DNA of 64,000 nucleotides from Hamadaea flava (GTDB taxonomy: Bacteria > Actinomycetota > Actinomycetes > Mycobacteriales > Micromonosporaceae). The stretch covers positions 2,728,001 through 2,792,000 of the forward strand of contig NZ_JAMZDZ010000001.1 in NCBI RefSeq assembly GCF_024172085.1. Direction: 5' to 3'. The notes beneath the pieces are model-generated. The model was given only the letters and a program-made list of their open reading frames with translations. It did not search any database and was not told the DNA's origin. Position numbers and translations under genes: made by a program. Of this stretch, positions 35,357 to 42,985 are shown in pieces; within the stretch, counting starts at the first letter, position 1; the number at the start of each line of letters is the position of its first letter.

Positions 35357-36285
35357 GACGCCCTCACGACGGGGCTGAGGTCATAGCTGCGGGTGTCGCC
35401 GACGGGCGCGCCCTGAGTGAAGAACGCGCGCAACGCCGACGGCAGTTCCCGGATCATCGCCTGGAGCCCTGCCGGGAAGAACGTGAACCGCCGGTACGCC
35501 CGCATGACCGCCCGCATCCGCACCGACTCCACGTCCCGGGGAACCTGGAGGATGATCACGAGTTGCGGCGGGTCCTCGGCGAAGAACTCCGCGCCGTCCA
35601 GCCGCCAGAACACCTTCTCCAGCCCTTCAGCGGTGTGATCGACCCTGGCAGCCGTCATCCGGAAGCGCACCGGGGCGAGCGCGACATCGACCGACGCTCC
35701 CACCTCGGCCTTCGCTTTCCCACCGGCTGACAGCGGCAGCGGCACCCCGGCGAGCGCGCCGATCGCGTCCAGCGGAATCGTCGGGACCTTCACCGCGAGC
35801 TTCGCGTCCGCGCCCACCCCGACGTGGAACTCGCCGCCGGCCGACACGATCGTGTCGAACCTGCGGTTGGGCAGGATGTCGAAAGCACGCGGCCGGCGGC
35901 GCGGATCGGGTTCGTCCGGGTTGAAGTCGACCCGCAGCTCCAGCCGGGTGAACCCCCAGCCGCGACGGGGGAACAGCAGGATCGGCAGCCGGATCCACCA
36001 GAAGGTGTACCCCTCCTCCAGCGCCGCGCGCCAGGCGGCCGAGGTCCGGTCGGCGTTGGGCAGGTCCAGAATGGGCACCGGCAGCACGTCGGGGAACGAG
36101 CCGAACTCGACGGAGTCCTCGTTCAACGCCCGGAGCAGATCACCGAACTCGTTGTCGGCCTCGCCGGTGGCGCCCAGGTGACCGGACAGCGCGTCGACCC
36201 GCCGGGCGGCGTCGAGAAGAACCGCGGCTCTGTCCTCAGTGAGATCGGCGCTGAAGTCGAGATCGTCACTCGTCATGATCACCAT
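35353..36285 (-). CDS. Unrecognised 310-aa protein heading the CHAT-TPR operon
   Basis: I recognise no known family. The N-terminal 95 residues are acidic and helical. Residues 96-125 contain an aromatic and strand-rich segment (FWWIRLPILLFPRRGWGF). Residues 149-210 alternate small and hydrophobic residues (GGEFHVGVGADAKLAVKV, then GGKAKAEVGASVDVALAP), a pattern fitting amphipathic beta-hairpins. Residues 212-290 are mixed, with a conserved-looking QLVIILQVPRDV. There is no signal peptide. An alternative start is the ATG three codons in (36276). As the first gene of a CHAT operon it could be the protease substrate, an effector that acts on membranes, or an adaptor; these are inferences. Confidence 0.75.
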   Translation of the reverse strand: MVIMTSDDLDFSADLTEDRAAVLLDAARRVDALSGHLGATGEADNEFGDLLRALNEDSVEFGSFPDVLPVPILDLPNADRTSAAWRAALEEGYTFWWIRLPILLFPRRGWGFTRLELRVDFNPDEPDPRRRPRAFDILPNRRFDTIVSAGGEFHVGVGADAKLAVKVPTIPLDAIGALAGVPLPLSAGGKAKAEVGASVDVALAPVRFRMTAARVDHTAEGLEKVFWRLDGAEFFAEDPPQLVIILQVPRDVESVRMRAVMRAYRRFTFFPAGLQAMIRELPSALRAFFTQGAPVGDTRSYDLSPVVRAS

Positions 36286-36441
36286 TCTCGATCGGATCGG
36301 CGAGTGTCCAGTATCGACGCAGCCCTCCCCCGCCCACTAGCACCTTTCCGACCGATCACCCCCGGGCGCGATGGCGCGACGCTCGGCCCATCCGTCCCCG
36401 CTCGAACGTCCCCCGGCGGTGGTGGCGGCTTCGGCGGCGGT

Positions 36442-37008
36442 TTACGAAGCGGCGGCGGCTTTGCGTGCCCGGTACGCGCTGACGGCCGCCCGGTTCCCGC
36501 AGCCGCCGTCGCAGAATCGCTTGGACCGGTTCTTCGACAGGTCGACGTAGACGTCGCCGCAGTTCTGGTATTCGCAGATGCGCAGCCGGCTGAGTTCACC
36601 CGTACGCACGACGTCGATGAAGGCCATCGCCGCCTCGACGGCCATCCGGTCGGCCAGCGGGGCATCGGACGGAGTGGCGTGCAGGTGGTAGTCCCAGTTG
36701 TCGTGTTTGACCAGCTGGGGCAGGGCGTTGGTCTCGCGGAGCAGCGCGTTGATGATGTCGACGAAGTCTTCGGTGCGCTCGGCGATCGCCAGTTCCCACA
36801 TGTGGCGCAGCCGGGGCCGCAGCTCCCGAACGGCCTGCAGCTCCGCCCGGGTGTGCGTACGCCCGCCGCTCCATCGGTAGGCCACGAAGAACTCGTCGAG
36901 GGCGGCCTCGTCGGGCAGTTTCTCGTCACTGATGCCGTCGGCGTCGACCGTGTTCACCAGGGCGGCGGCCCCGGCCAGGGACACTTCCGTGTCATGAGTA
37001 AACAGCAT
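36442..37008 (-). CDS. CGNR zinc-finger (ABATE-domain) regulator
   Basis: A 188-residue putative transcription factor. The N-terminal ABATE-like domain (about 10-130) is a predicted stress or ligand-sensing module. The C-terminal zinc finger is complete: RICEYQNCGDVYVDLSKN followed by RFCDGGCGNRAAVSAYRARK, giving four cysteines and the CGNR signature. It is divergent from the EamA transporter gene with a 72-base gap and probably controls it. Confidence 0.87.
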   Translation of the reverse strand: MLFTHDTEVSLAGAAALVNTVDADGISDEKLPDEAALDEFFVAYRWSGGRTHTRAELQAVRELRPRLRHMWELAIAERTEDFVDIINALLRETNALPQLVKHDNWDYHLHATPSDAPLADRMAVEAAMAFIDVVRTGELSRLRICEYQNCGDVYVDLSKNRSKRFCDGGCGNRAAVSAYRARKAAAAS

Positions 37009-37009
37009 C

Positions 37010-37066
37010 TTGACTCATTTCCGTGGGAAGCCTACTGTCATCAGTGTAACCCACATTGACTTATTA
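37010..37066. promoter_or_regulatory. Direct repeats in the CGNR-EamA divergent promoter
   Basis: TTGACTCATTT (37010-37020) and TTGACTTATTA (37056-37066) are near-identical direct repeats, 46 bases apart, placed next to the two divergent starts. They could be regulator half-sites, or TTGAC -35 elements for the rightward promoter. Confidence 0.35.
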
Positions 37067-37080
37067 CCGAGGTGATCGAC

Positions 37081-38067
37081 ATGGCGCAGCGCGCTACCAC
37101 AGCCGGCCTCGGGCTGGCCCTGCTCTCCGCCGCGACGTTCGGGACCTCCGGCACGTTCGCCCGGTCGCTGATCGAGGCCGGCTGGTCGGCCGAGGCCGCC
37201 GTGGCCGCCCGAGTCGGCATCGCCGCGCTGGTGCTGGCCATCCCGACCGCCGTCGCGCTGCGCGGCAAGGGCCACGTCCTGCTGCGTAACCTGCGGGCCA
37301 TCGGCCTGTTCGGCATCCTGGCGGTCGGCGGCGCGCAGGTCTGCTTCTTCAACGCCGTTCAATACGTGCCGATCGGCGTCGCGCTGCTGCTGGAGTACCT
37401 CGGCATCATCTTGGTCGTCTTCTGGATGTGGGTGGCGCACGGCCAGCGGCCGACCCGGCTCACCGTCGGCGGGGCGGTCGCCGCGCTGGCCGGTCTGGTG
37501 CTCGTGCTGAACCTGACCAGCGGCGATGGCATCAGCGGCGTCGGCGTCCTGTGGGGGCTGGGCGCGGCGGTCGGGCTGGCGGCGTACTTCGTGCTCTCGG
37601 CACGGGTGGACGAGGAACTGTCGTCGGTCGCCCTGGCCGCCGGCGGGATGGGCCTCGGCTCAGCCGTCCTGCTGGTGCTCGGCGGGGTCGGCGTCCTACC
37701 GCTGCACGCGACCTTCGGCGACGTCACCTTCGCCGGGCGCGTGGTCAGCTGGGTCGTGCCGATCCTGGGGCTGTCGCTGATCGCCGCCGCGTTCGCGTAC
37801 GTGACGGGCATCGGGGCCGCCCGGGTCCTGGGAGCTCGACTGTCCTCGTTCGTCGGGCTCACCGAGGTCCTGTTCGCGGTCCTGTTCGCCTGGCTGATCC
37901 TGGACGAACTGCCCACCGTCGTTCAGCTGCTCGGTGGCGTACTGATCGTGGCGGGTGTCGCGCTGGTCCGGCTCGGCGAGCGGACCGCGCCCGCCACCGA
38001 CCCCACCCCGGCCTCCACCGCCTCCCCCGCCGACACGCCCGACCTCGTCGACGCGCTTCCTCGTTGA
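37081..38067 (+). CDS. EamA/DMT-family transporter
   Basis: A 328-residue membrane protein with about ten hydrophobic helices arranged as two EamA repeats. Signature regions are SAATFGTSGTFARSLIEAGW at the start and LEYLGIILVVFWMW, then LTEVLFAVLFAWLILDELP in the second repeat. Such proteins export amino acids, nucleosides or metabolites. The ATG at 37081 has GAGGTGAT at good spacing; a GTG three codons earlier lies within that site. The stop codon falls inside the left arm of the next repeat element. Confidence 0.87.
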   Translation: MAQRATTAGLGLALLSAATFGTSGTFARSLIEAGWSAEAAVAARVGIAALVLAIPTAVALRGKGHVLLRNLRAIGLFGILAVGGAQVCFFNAVQYVPIGVALLLEYLGIILVVFWMWVAHGQRPTRLTVGGAVAALAGLVLVLNLTSGDGISGVGVLWGLGAAVGLAAYFVLSARVDEELSSVALAAGGMGLGSAVLLVLGGVGVLPLHATFGDVTFAGRVVSWVVPILGLSLIAAAFAYVTGIGAARVLGARLSSFVGLTEVLFAVLFAWLILDELPTVVQLLGGVLIVAGVALVRLGERTAPATDPTPASTASPADTPDLVDALPR

Positions 38068-38125
38068 TCATGGAGTTTCCGGTCGCGGCACACCGCCGAG
38101 ACCACGGCTAACTCCATGATCAACG
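38062..38125. repeat. Interspersed palindromic element, copy A
   Basis: CGTTGATCATGGAGTT (38062-38077) pairs perfectly over 16 bases with AACTCCATGATCAACG (38110-38125). The 32-base centre is not palindromic. Read on the minus strand it contains GTGGTCTCGGCGGTGTG, identical to the centre of copy B at 61218-61282. The EamA stop (38065-38067) lies in the left arm. Confidence 0.88.
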
Positions 38126-38212
38126 GGAATTGGGCGGGGCGCGAGGGGTTCCCCGGTGTCAGACCCAGCCGGTAGGTTCGGCTGATCGGGCCGGCTGGGG
38201 GAGGGGGCGCGG

Positions 38213-38842
38213 ATGCCACAGGGCGGGATCTTCTGCGTCGAGGGACAGTGGCATCGCGACCTCCGGGACCGCAGTTCGGTCCGCTCGACGTTGGAGCTGC
38301 TCGAACGGCATCGCGGGATCAGGTTCATCCATAAGGACGTCGCCGCCCCCGACGAGCTGACCTATTTCCTCGACCGCTGGACCCTCAAGCAATACGCCGA
38401 CTACACGGTGGGCTTCTTCGCGATGCACGGCGAGCCCAGCCGGCTGTGCCTGACCGACTGGCACAGCGTCGAGCTGGACGAGATCGCCGACCAGCTCGCC
38501 GGCAAGTGCGGGGGCAAGCGCCTCTACTTCGGCAGCTGCTCGGTGATGCAGGGCTCGGAGGCCAAGCTGCACGCCTTCCTGCGGGCGACCGGGGCCGCGC
38601 TCATGTGCGGCTTCTCCCGCCAGGTCGACTGGGTCGAGTCGGCCGCGTTCGAGACGGTGCTGCTCGACGTGCTCGCCTCCGGCCAGCGGCACAACGCCAC
38701 CGAGCTGCGCATCGGGTCACGGCAGTGGGCGCCGCTGGCGGCGTACCTGGGGTTTCGGATCGTCTATGCCAACGGGCGGGTGTGGCGGCCCGGCGTGGCC
38801 AAGGTTCGCGTGCCTCGGCAGGTCATGCACTCGCCGTCATAG
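38213..38842 (+). CDS. Hypothetical protein with caspase-like His/Cys dyad
   Basis: A 209-residue protein that may correspond to an uncharacterised DUF family (DUF6642, from memory). It contains VGFFAMHGEP (His72) and, 37 residues on, LYFGSCSVM (Cys109). That is the hydrophobic-strand-HG and hydrophobic-strand-SC layout of clan CD peptidases such as caspases and CHAT. The following GAALMCGFSRQVDW and AAFETVLLDVLA fit the rest of that fold. The domain occupies most of the protein with no obvious partner domain. GGGGGAGGGGGC precedes the ATG. It lies 1.9 kb from the CHAT operon but is not co-transcribed with it. Peptidase activity is inference. Confidence 0.7.
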   Translation: MPQGGIFCVEGQWHRDLRDRSSVRSTLELLERHRGIRFIHKDVAAPDELTYFLDRWTLKQYADYTVGFFAMHGEPSRLCLTDWHSVELDEIADQLAGKCGGKRLYFGSCSVMQGSEAKLHAFLRATGAALMCGFSRQVDWVESAAFETVLLDVLASGQRHNATELRIGSRQWAPLAAYLGFRIVYANGRVWRPGVAKVRVPRQVMHSPS

Positions 38843-39736
38843 CGTCTGCTCCAGGCGGACGCTGATGGTCCGGGTCGCGTACCCGAGGTACTCGTTGAGC
38901 CGGCGCATGTCCGCGTTGCCACGCTGGGTCCAGGTGTAGACCTCGCGCAGCCCTTTGTTTGCGGCCCAGTGCAGAGTCGCGCGCTTGACGGCCGAGGCCA
39001 CGCCCCGCCCACGCCAGTCACGGCGGACGGTCGTGAAGGCATTCTCCGCGCGGTCGGTCTGGTCGGTGTCGAGGATCAGGCCGGCGGTTCCGATCAGGTC
39101 GCCGGTCGCGTCATCGATCGCGAGGAACGTCGCGCTGGGCTCGCCCAGCCACTCGTCCTCCCACTCCGCCAGCGACACCTTCATCGGCGCGCTCACCGCC
39201 ATGTCCGCCACCCCGGGCAGGCCCAGCGGCTCATACGCTTCGCGCCACAGTTCCGGCCGCTCGGCCACAGTCACCAGGGATACGCCCAGCGGTGCGACCG
39301 CCGCTGGTTCGTCGCCGATGGCGCGGACCTGTTCCACCTGGCGATCTACTTCGACGAATCCGTAGCGCTCGGCGAACGCGGCCGACCCGGCGTCGTCGGC
39401 GTTGCCGGAGGCGGCCGGGAAGCCCCGGCGGCGTGCCTCGCCGACCAGGTACGCCAGCAGCTCTGCGCCGATCCCCTGCCGCCGGAAGTCGGGCAGCACC
39501 CAGGGCGCGACCGAGCCGGTGCCGCCGATGCTCGACGGGATCAAGCCGCCCGCCGCGACCAGTACGCCGTCGCGCTCGACCACGAACAGCTGCCGATCGG
39601 CGGAGGCACGCGACTTCAGCTCTGCCAGCGTCGCCGTACGCTCATAGGGGTAGACCGCTAGGCGGACCGAGCGCCAGGCCTCGTAGTCGGCGTCGGTGGA
39701 CACTGCGCGGATCGTCAAGCTGCTCACGCGACGCAC
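38837..39736 (-). CDS. Tandem GNAT acetyltransferase
   Basis: A 299-residue protein with two GNAT folds. The first (about 8-150) has WVLPDFRRQGIGAELLAYLV, a complete acetyl-CoA pyrophosphate-binding motif. The second (about 165-295) has RRDWRGRGVASAVKRATL and ends NEYLGYATRTISVRLE. The two-domain layout recalls mycothiol synthase (MshD) and other double GNATs, but length and context do not prove that role. The GTG at 39736 and another GTG three codons later are equally possible starts. It is convergent with the caspase-like gene, overlapping 6 bases. Confidence 0.8.
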   Translation of the reverse strand: MRRVSSLTIRAVSTDADYEAWRSVRLAVYPYERTATLAELKSRASADRQLFVVERDGVLVAAGGLIPSSIGGTGSVAPWVLPDFRRQGIGAELLAYLVGEARRRGFPAASGNADDAGSAAFAERYGFVEVDRQVEQVRAIGDEPAAVAPLGVSLVTVAERPELWREAYEPLGLPGVADMAVSAPMKVSLAEWEDEWLGEPSATFLAIDDATGDLIGTAGLILDTDQTDRAENAFTTVRRDWRGRGVASAVKRATLHWAANKGLREVYTWTQRGNADMRRLNEYLGYATRTISVRLEQTL

Positions 39737-39790
39737 CGTAGCGGTCGCCGCGGTGACCTGTGAAGCCGATTTCGGCGGGCCCGGTAAGCG

Positions 39791-40234
39791 TCAGCCGCGA
39801 TATCCCGGATGGACGCCCGGGGTCAACATCTGCTGCGCGGCGATCCGGCTGAGCATCTCATGCAGCGCCTTGCGTTCGTCGTCGTCGAGGGCCGCGCAGA
39901 GATCGTCCTCGTGAGCCCGCCCGACCGCGCCGACTCGCCGGAACAGCTGAGTGCCCGCCTCGGTGAGGTGCAACGCGTAGGAGCGGCGGTCGGGTTCACC
40001 GCGTCGCCGCTCGACCAGCCCTCGCTCTTCCAGGGTGTCGACCATCGTGACGAATCGGCTCGGCGGCGTTCCGAGCCGCCTGGCGTACGCCTGCTGGCTC
40101 AGTCCCGGGTCGGCGGCGAGCATCCGCAGGAGTCCGGCTTGGGCCGGGGTCAAGTCGAGCGTCGCCACCCGTTCGCGGAACGCGGCTGCGGCATGCGCGC
40201 CGATCTGGGCGAGCAGGAAGGCGTTGCCGCCCAT
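39791..40234 (-). CDS. MarR-family transcriptional regulator
   Basis: A 147-residue winged-helix repressor. LTPAQAGLLRMLAADPGLSQQAYARRLGTPPSRF forms the helix-turn-helix and LEERGLVERRRGEPDRRSYALHLTEAG the wing. The ATG at 40234 is the family-typical start; a GTG at 40252 is possible. It is divergent from a membrane protein and an SDR gene, and a perfect 14-base palindrome in the gap is the likely operator. Confidence 0.87.
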   Translation of the reverse strand: MGGNAFLLAQIGAHAAAAFRERVATLDLTPAQAGLLRMLAADPGLSQQAYARRLGTPPSRFVTMVDTLEERGLVERRRGEPDRRSYALHLTEAGTQLFRRVGAVGRAHEDDLCAALDDDERKALHEMLSRIAAQQMLTPGVHPGYRG

Positions 40235-40279
40235 CTGAGACCTGTGCTCCACGGCCCGATCGTAGCAGTTGATAAATGA

Positions 40280-40293
40280 TATACAGCTGTATA
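40280..40293. promoter_or_regulatory. Perfect palindrome, likely MarR operator
   Basis: TATACAGCTGTATA is a perfect 14-base inverted repeat in an AT-rich patch unlike its surroundings, midway between the divergent MarR and membrane-protein genes. MarR proteins typically bind such sites and release them on ligand binding. Confidence 0.65.
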
Positions 40294-40327
40294 CGATATC
40301 CGCCTGTCCATTATTTTGGAGGCAGTA

Positions 40328-40981
40328 ATGGCTCGACCCCAGTCCGGACCACCGCTGATCGCCCCAGCCGCCGCGTTCGCCGCGCTCACCGTCGCGGGCA
40401 TCGCCTTGGCCGCCCGCACCCCACGACCCGACGCGCCCGCCGCCGAGGTCCTCGGCTATCTGCACGAGCACGCCGGATCGGTCCGGCTTTCCGCGTTCCT
40501 GCTGTTCGGGGCGTCCGTCCCGCTGGCGATCTGGGCCGCGGCGGCGTACCGGCGGCTCCGGGCGCTGGGCATCACCGCACCCGGATCGGCGATCGCCCTG
40601 GCTGGAGGCGTGCTGGCGGCCGGGTTCGCCGCCATCTCCGCCCTGATCACCTGGACCGCCAGCCGCCTCGGCGACGCGCCCGATCTCGCGGCCGCGTTGC
40701 GGGACCTCGCGTTCATCACCGGCGGTCCCGGGTTCACGGCGTTCCTGGGCCTGCTGCTTGCCGGGGTGGCCGTGCCCATGGCGCTGTTGCGCATCCGTCG
40801 CCCGTTCGCGCTGGCCGGTCTCGGCCTCGCCCTGGTCGGCGAACTCTCCACACTCGCCGTGCTCACGCTGGATCTGGCAGTCCTGCTACCGGTCGCCCGC
40901 TTCGGCGGAATCCTTTGGCTGCTGACGGTCAGCCTCCTGCTGCCCGCCAGCAGGCCGCGGACGAACGGCGTACCGGAATGA
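40328..40981 (+). CDS. Hypothetical integral membrane protein
   Basis: A 217-residue protein with about six hydrophobic helices (first MARPQSGPPLIAPAAAFAALTVAGIALA). It loosely resembles DUF4386-type actinomycete proteins. No function is known. TTGGAGG is placed 6 bases before the ATG at 40328; an earlier in-frame ATG at 40316 lies before that site and is less likely. Its stop overlaps the SDR start as ATGA, so both genes are probably regulated by the divergent MarR. Confidence 0.7.
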   Translation: MARPQSGPPLIAPAAAFAALTVAGIALAARTPRPDAPAAEVLGYLHEHAGSVRLSAFLLFGASVPLAIWAAAAYRRLRALGITAPGSAIALAGGVLAAGFAAISALITWTASRLGDAPDLAAALRDLAFITGGPGFTAFLGLLLAGVAVPMALLRIRRPFALAGLGLALVGELSTLAVLTLDLAVLLPVARFGGILWLLTVSLLLPASRPRTNGVPE

Positions 40982-41775
40982 CCGCGCTGGTAACCGGCGG
41001 CACCGGCGGCATCGGCTTCCACATCGCCGCCAAGCTCCGCGCGGCCGGGCAGACGGTGCTCATCACCGGCCGCGACGCCGATCGGGGTCAAGCGGCCGCT
41101 GACCGGCTCGGTGCCACCTTCCTGCCCGCGGACCACGCGATGCCGGCGGGCCGACATCGGCTGGCCCAACTGGTACGCGATCAGGCAGCGCAGCTGTCCG
41201 TGCTGGTCAACAACGTCGGCGGGGCGGCGTACGCGACGCGGACGGTGACGGCCGAGGGGCACGAGGCGATCCTGGCGCTCAACTACCTCGGCCCGGTCGC
41301 GTTGACGCAGTCCCTGCTGCCCCTCCTCACGCCGGACGCGGCGGTGGTTCAGGTCGTGTCGAGCGCCTTCACGATGCATACCGCCGATCCGTTCACCGAG
41401 CCGGCCGCCTACACCGCCATCGGGGCGTACGCGCGAGCGAAGCAGCTGAGCGTGCTGGCGACGCTCCACCTGGCGCGGCTGCTGCCGCAGGCCAAGGTCA
41501 ACGCGGTGAACCCGGGGATGGCGTGGACGGCCGGGGTGGCCGCGCTCACTCCGGAGGCCGTCCCGGCCTGGCGATACGTCTGGCCGATCGTCCGGTTCTT
41601 CCAACGCCGGGCGGCCCCGGAGAAGGCCGCCCGAGGTCCGGCGGCGCTGGCGATCGCGCCGGACCTCAGCGGCCGGTACTACGAGGGAGGCAGACCTCGT
41701 CCGCTGCCGTCCCGGCTGCTCGATCCGCAGTGGCAGCGGCGCGCCTGGGACGAGGTAGCTGCCGCCGTGGGATGA
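40978..41775 (+). CDS. Short-chain dehydrogenase/reductase
   Basis: A 265-residue Rossmann oxidoreductase. It starts MTALVTGGTGGIGFHIAAKL (GxxxGxG), has NNVGG near residue 80, VVSSAF with the catalytic Ser, and YARAK (Tyr-x3-Lys) near residue 160. The substrate is unknown. It is translationally coupled to the membrane protein upstream by the ATGA overlap. Confidence 0.86.
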   Translation: MTALVTGGTGGIGFHIAAKLRAAGQTVLITGRDADRGQAAADRLGATFLPADHAMPAGRHRLAQLVRDQAAQLSVLVNNVGGAAYATRTVTAEGHEAILALNYLGPVALTQSLLPLLTPDAAVVQVVSSAFTMHTADPFTEPAAYTAIGAYARAKQLSVLATLHLARLLPQAKVNAVNPGMAWTAGVAALTPEAVPAWRYVWPIVRFFQRRAAPEKAARGPAALAIAPDLSGRYYEGGRPRPLPSRLLDPQWQRRAWDEVAAAVG

Positions 41776-41809
41776 CCGAGTCCGGCTGGTGCTGTGCGCG
41801 TACCACTGG

Positions 41810-42985
41810 TTAATGAATGACGTGGGGCACGAACCTGGCGCCGGTGTCGGTGATCAGGCCGGACGTCTCGCGGATCCCGAGGCCCGCGGGCTCGCCGTCG
41901 ACCACCCACGCGCCCAGCACCGGCCGCACCCCGTCGAACTCGGGCAGCGCGTAGAAGGCCTGGTAGCACTGGGGGCCTTCGGCCGCCTCGCCGATGGTGA
42001 AGCCCGGCGTGATGATCTGGACCCCGGCGCCTTCTCGGCCGAGCAGCGGCTTGGCGACGTAGCCATGGATGATCAGGTCACGCGGCCCGTCGAGGTACGC
42101 GGGCAGCAGGTTCGGATGGCCCGGGTGGCGTTCCCAGAGCACCGCGAGCAGCGCCTTGTTCGACAGCAGCATCTTCCACGCGGGCTCGATCCAGCGCGGG
42201 CCGCGATCGGACAGCGCCAGGTCGAGCAGGTGGCCGCCGAACTGGTCGCCGACCATCCACTCCCACGGGTAGAGCTTGAAGATCGTCTTGATCTCGCGGT
42301 CTTGCTCGTCGACGAACCGGCTGCCGCGGCCGAGCCGACCCGGGTCCCAGCCGATCTCCTCCATCGGCAGGCAGACCGTGTGGTGGCCGGCCAGCTCGGC
42401 GCATTCCTGGAGGTAGCTGACGGTGACGTAGTCTTCGCCGATCTCGTCGGCGGTGGTGAACGCGAGGTGCAGCGGGCCGCTGATCGAATGCTTCCGCCAG
42501 GCGTCGACCAGCCGCTCGTGCAGCGAGTTCCACTGGTCGGCGTCGGGGAACCGGTCCTCCAGCCAGAACCACTGCGGGCCGGCCGCCTCCAGCAGCGATG
42601 TGGGGGTGTCCGCGTTGTACTCCAGCAGCCGGGCCGGGCCGGAGCCGTCGTAGCGCAGATCGAACCGGCCGTAGAGGCTGATCTCGCGGTCGCGGTCGCG
42701 CCAGGACTGCTCGATCAGCTGGATGACGCGGGAGTCGGAGATGCCGTAGTCGGCGTACCGGCGGGTGGTGACGACGTGCTCGACCGCGTCCAGGCACAGT
42801 TCGTGCAGCTCGGCGACGACCTCCTCCAGTCGCTCGACCTCGGCCAGGCTGAACTCGTAGTACGCCGACTCGTCCCAGTACGTCGTCGGCCGCCCGGACT
42901 CGTCTGGCAGCACCGCGTAGTGCAGTCCCTGCTCCTCGACGATGCGCTGCCAGTCCGGCCGGGGTTGGGTCGTGATCCTTCGCAT
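41810..42985 (-). CDS. Glutathionylspermidine synthase-like ATP-grasp enzyme (YgiC/YjfC type)
   Basis: A 391-residue ATP-grasp ligase. Family motifs visible are SLYGRFDLRYDG and LLEYNADTPTSLLEAAG (about 105-135), EWMVGDQFG, and LLSNKALLAVLWERHPGHPNLLPAY, then AKPLLGREGAGV near the ATP site. The family joins a peptide or carboxylate to an amine; there is no N-terminal amidase domain, unlike E. coli Gsp. Its start shares one base with the stop of the small membrane protein upstream (TGATG). The gene neighbourhood (DUF350 and a spermidine-synthase-like gene) matches a widespread but poorly understood membrane module linked to polyamine-like ligation. The true substrate is unknown. Confidence 0.85.
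   Translation of the reverse strand: MRRITTQPRPDWQRIVEEQGLHYAVLPDESGRPTTYWDESAYYEFSLAEVERLEEVVAELHELCLDAVEHVVTTRRYADYGISDSRVIQLIEQSWRDRDREISLYGRFDLRYDGSGPARLLEYNADTPTSLLEAAGPQWFWLEDRFPDADQWNSLHERLVDAWRKHSISGPLHLAFTTADEIGEDYVTVSYLQECAELAGHHTVCLPMEEIGWDPGRLGRGSRFVDEQDREIKTIFKLYPWEWMVGDQFGGHLLDLALSDRGPRWIEPAWKMLLSNKALLAVLWERHPGHPNLLPAYLDGPRDLIIHGYVAKPLLGREGAGVQIITPGFTIGEAAEGPQCYQAFYALPEFDGVRPVLGAWVVDGEPAGLGIRETSGLITDTGARFVPHVIH

Noticed and set aside
28024-36285. Craspase (type III-E CRISPR with TPR-CHAT) interpretation
   Set aside because: TPR and CHAT are on separate proteins here and no gRAMP/Cas7-11 gene is present.
35353-36285. Calling the 310-aa protein a bacterial gasdermin
   Set aside because: No N-terminal cysteine for acylation and no sequence I can match to gasdermins; only a loose strand pattern and CHAT context support it.
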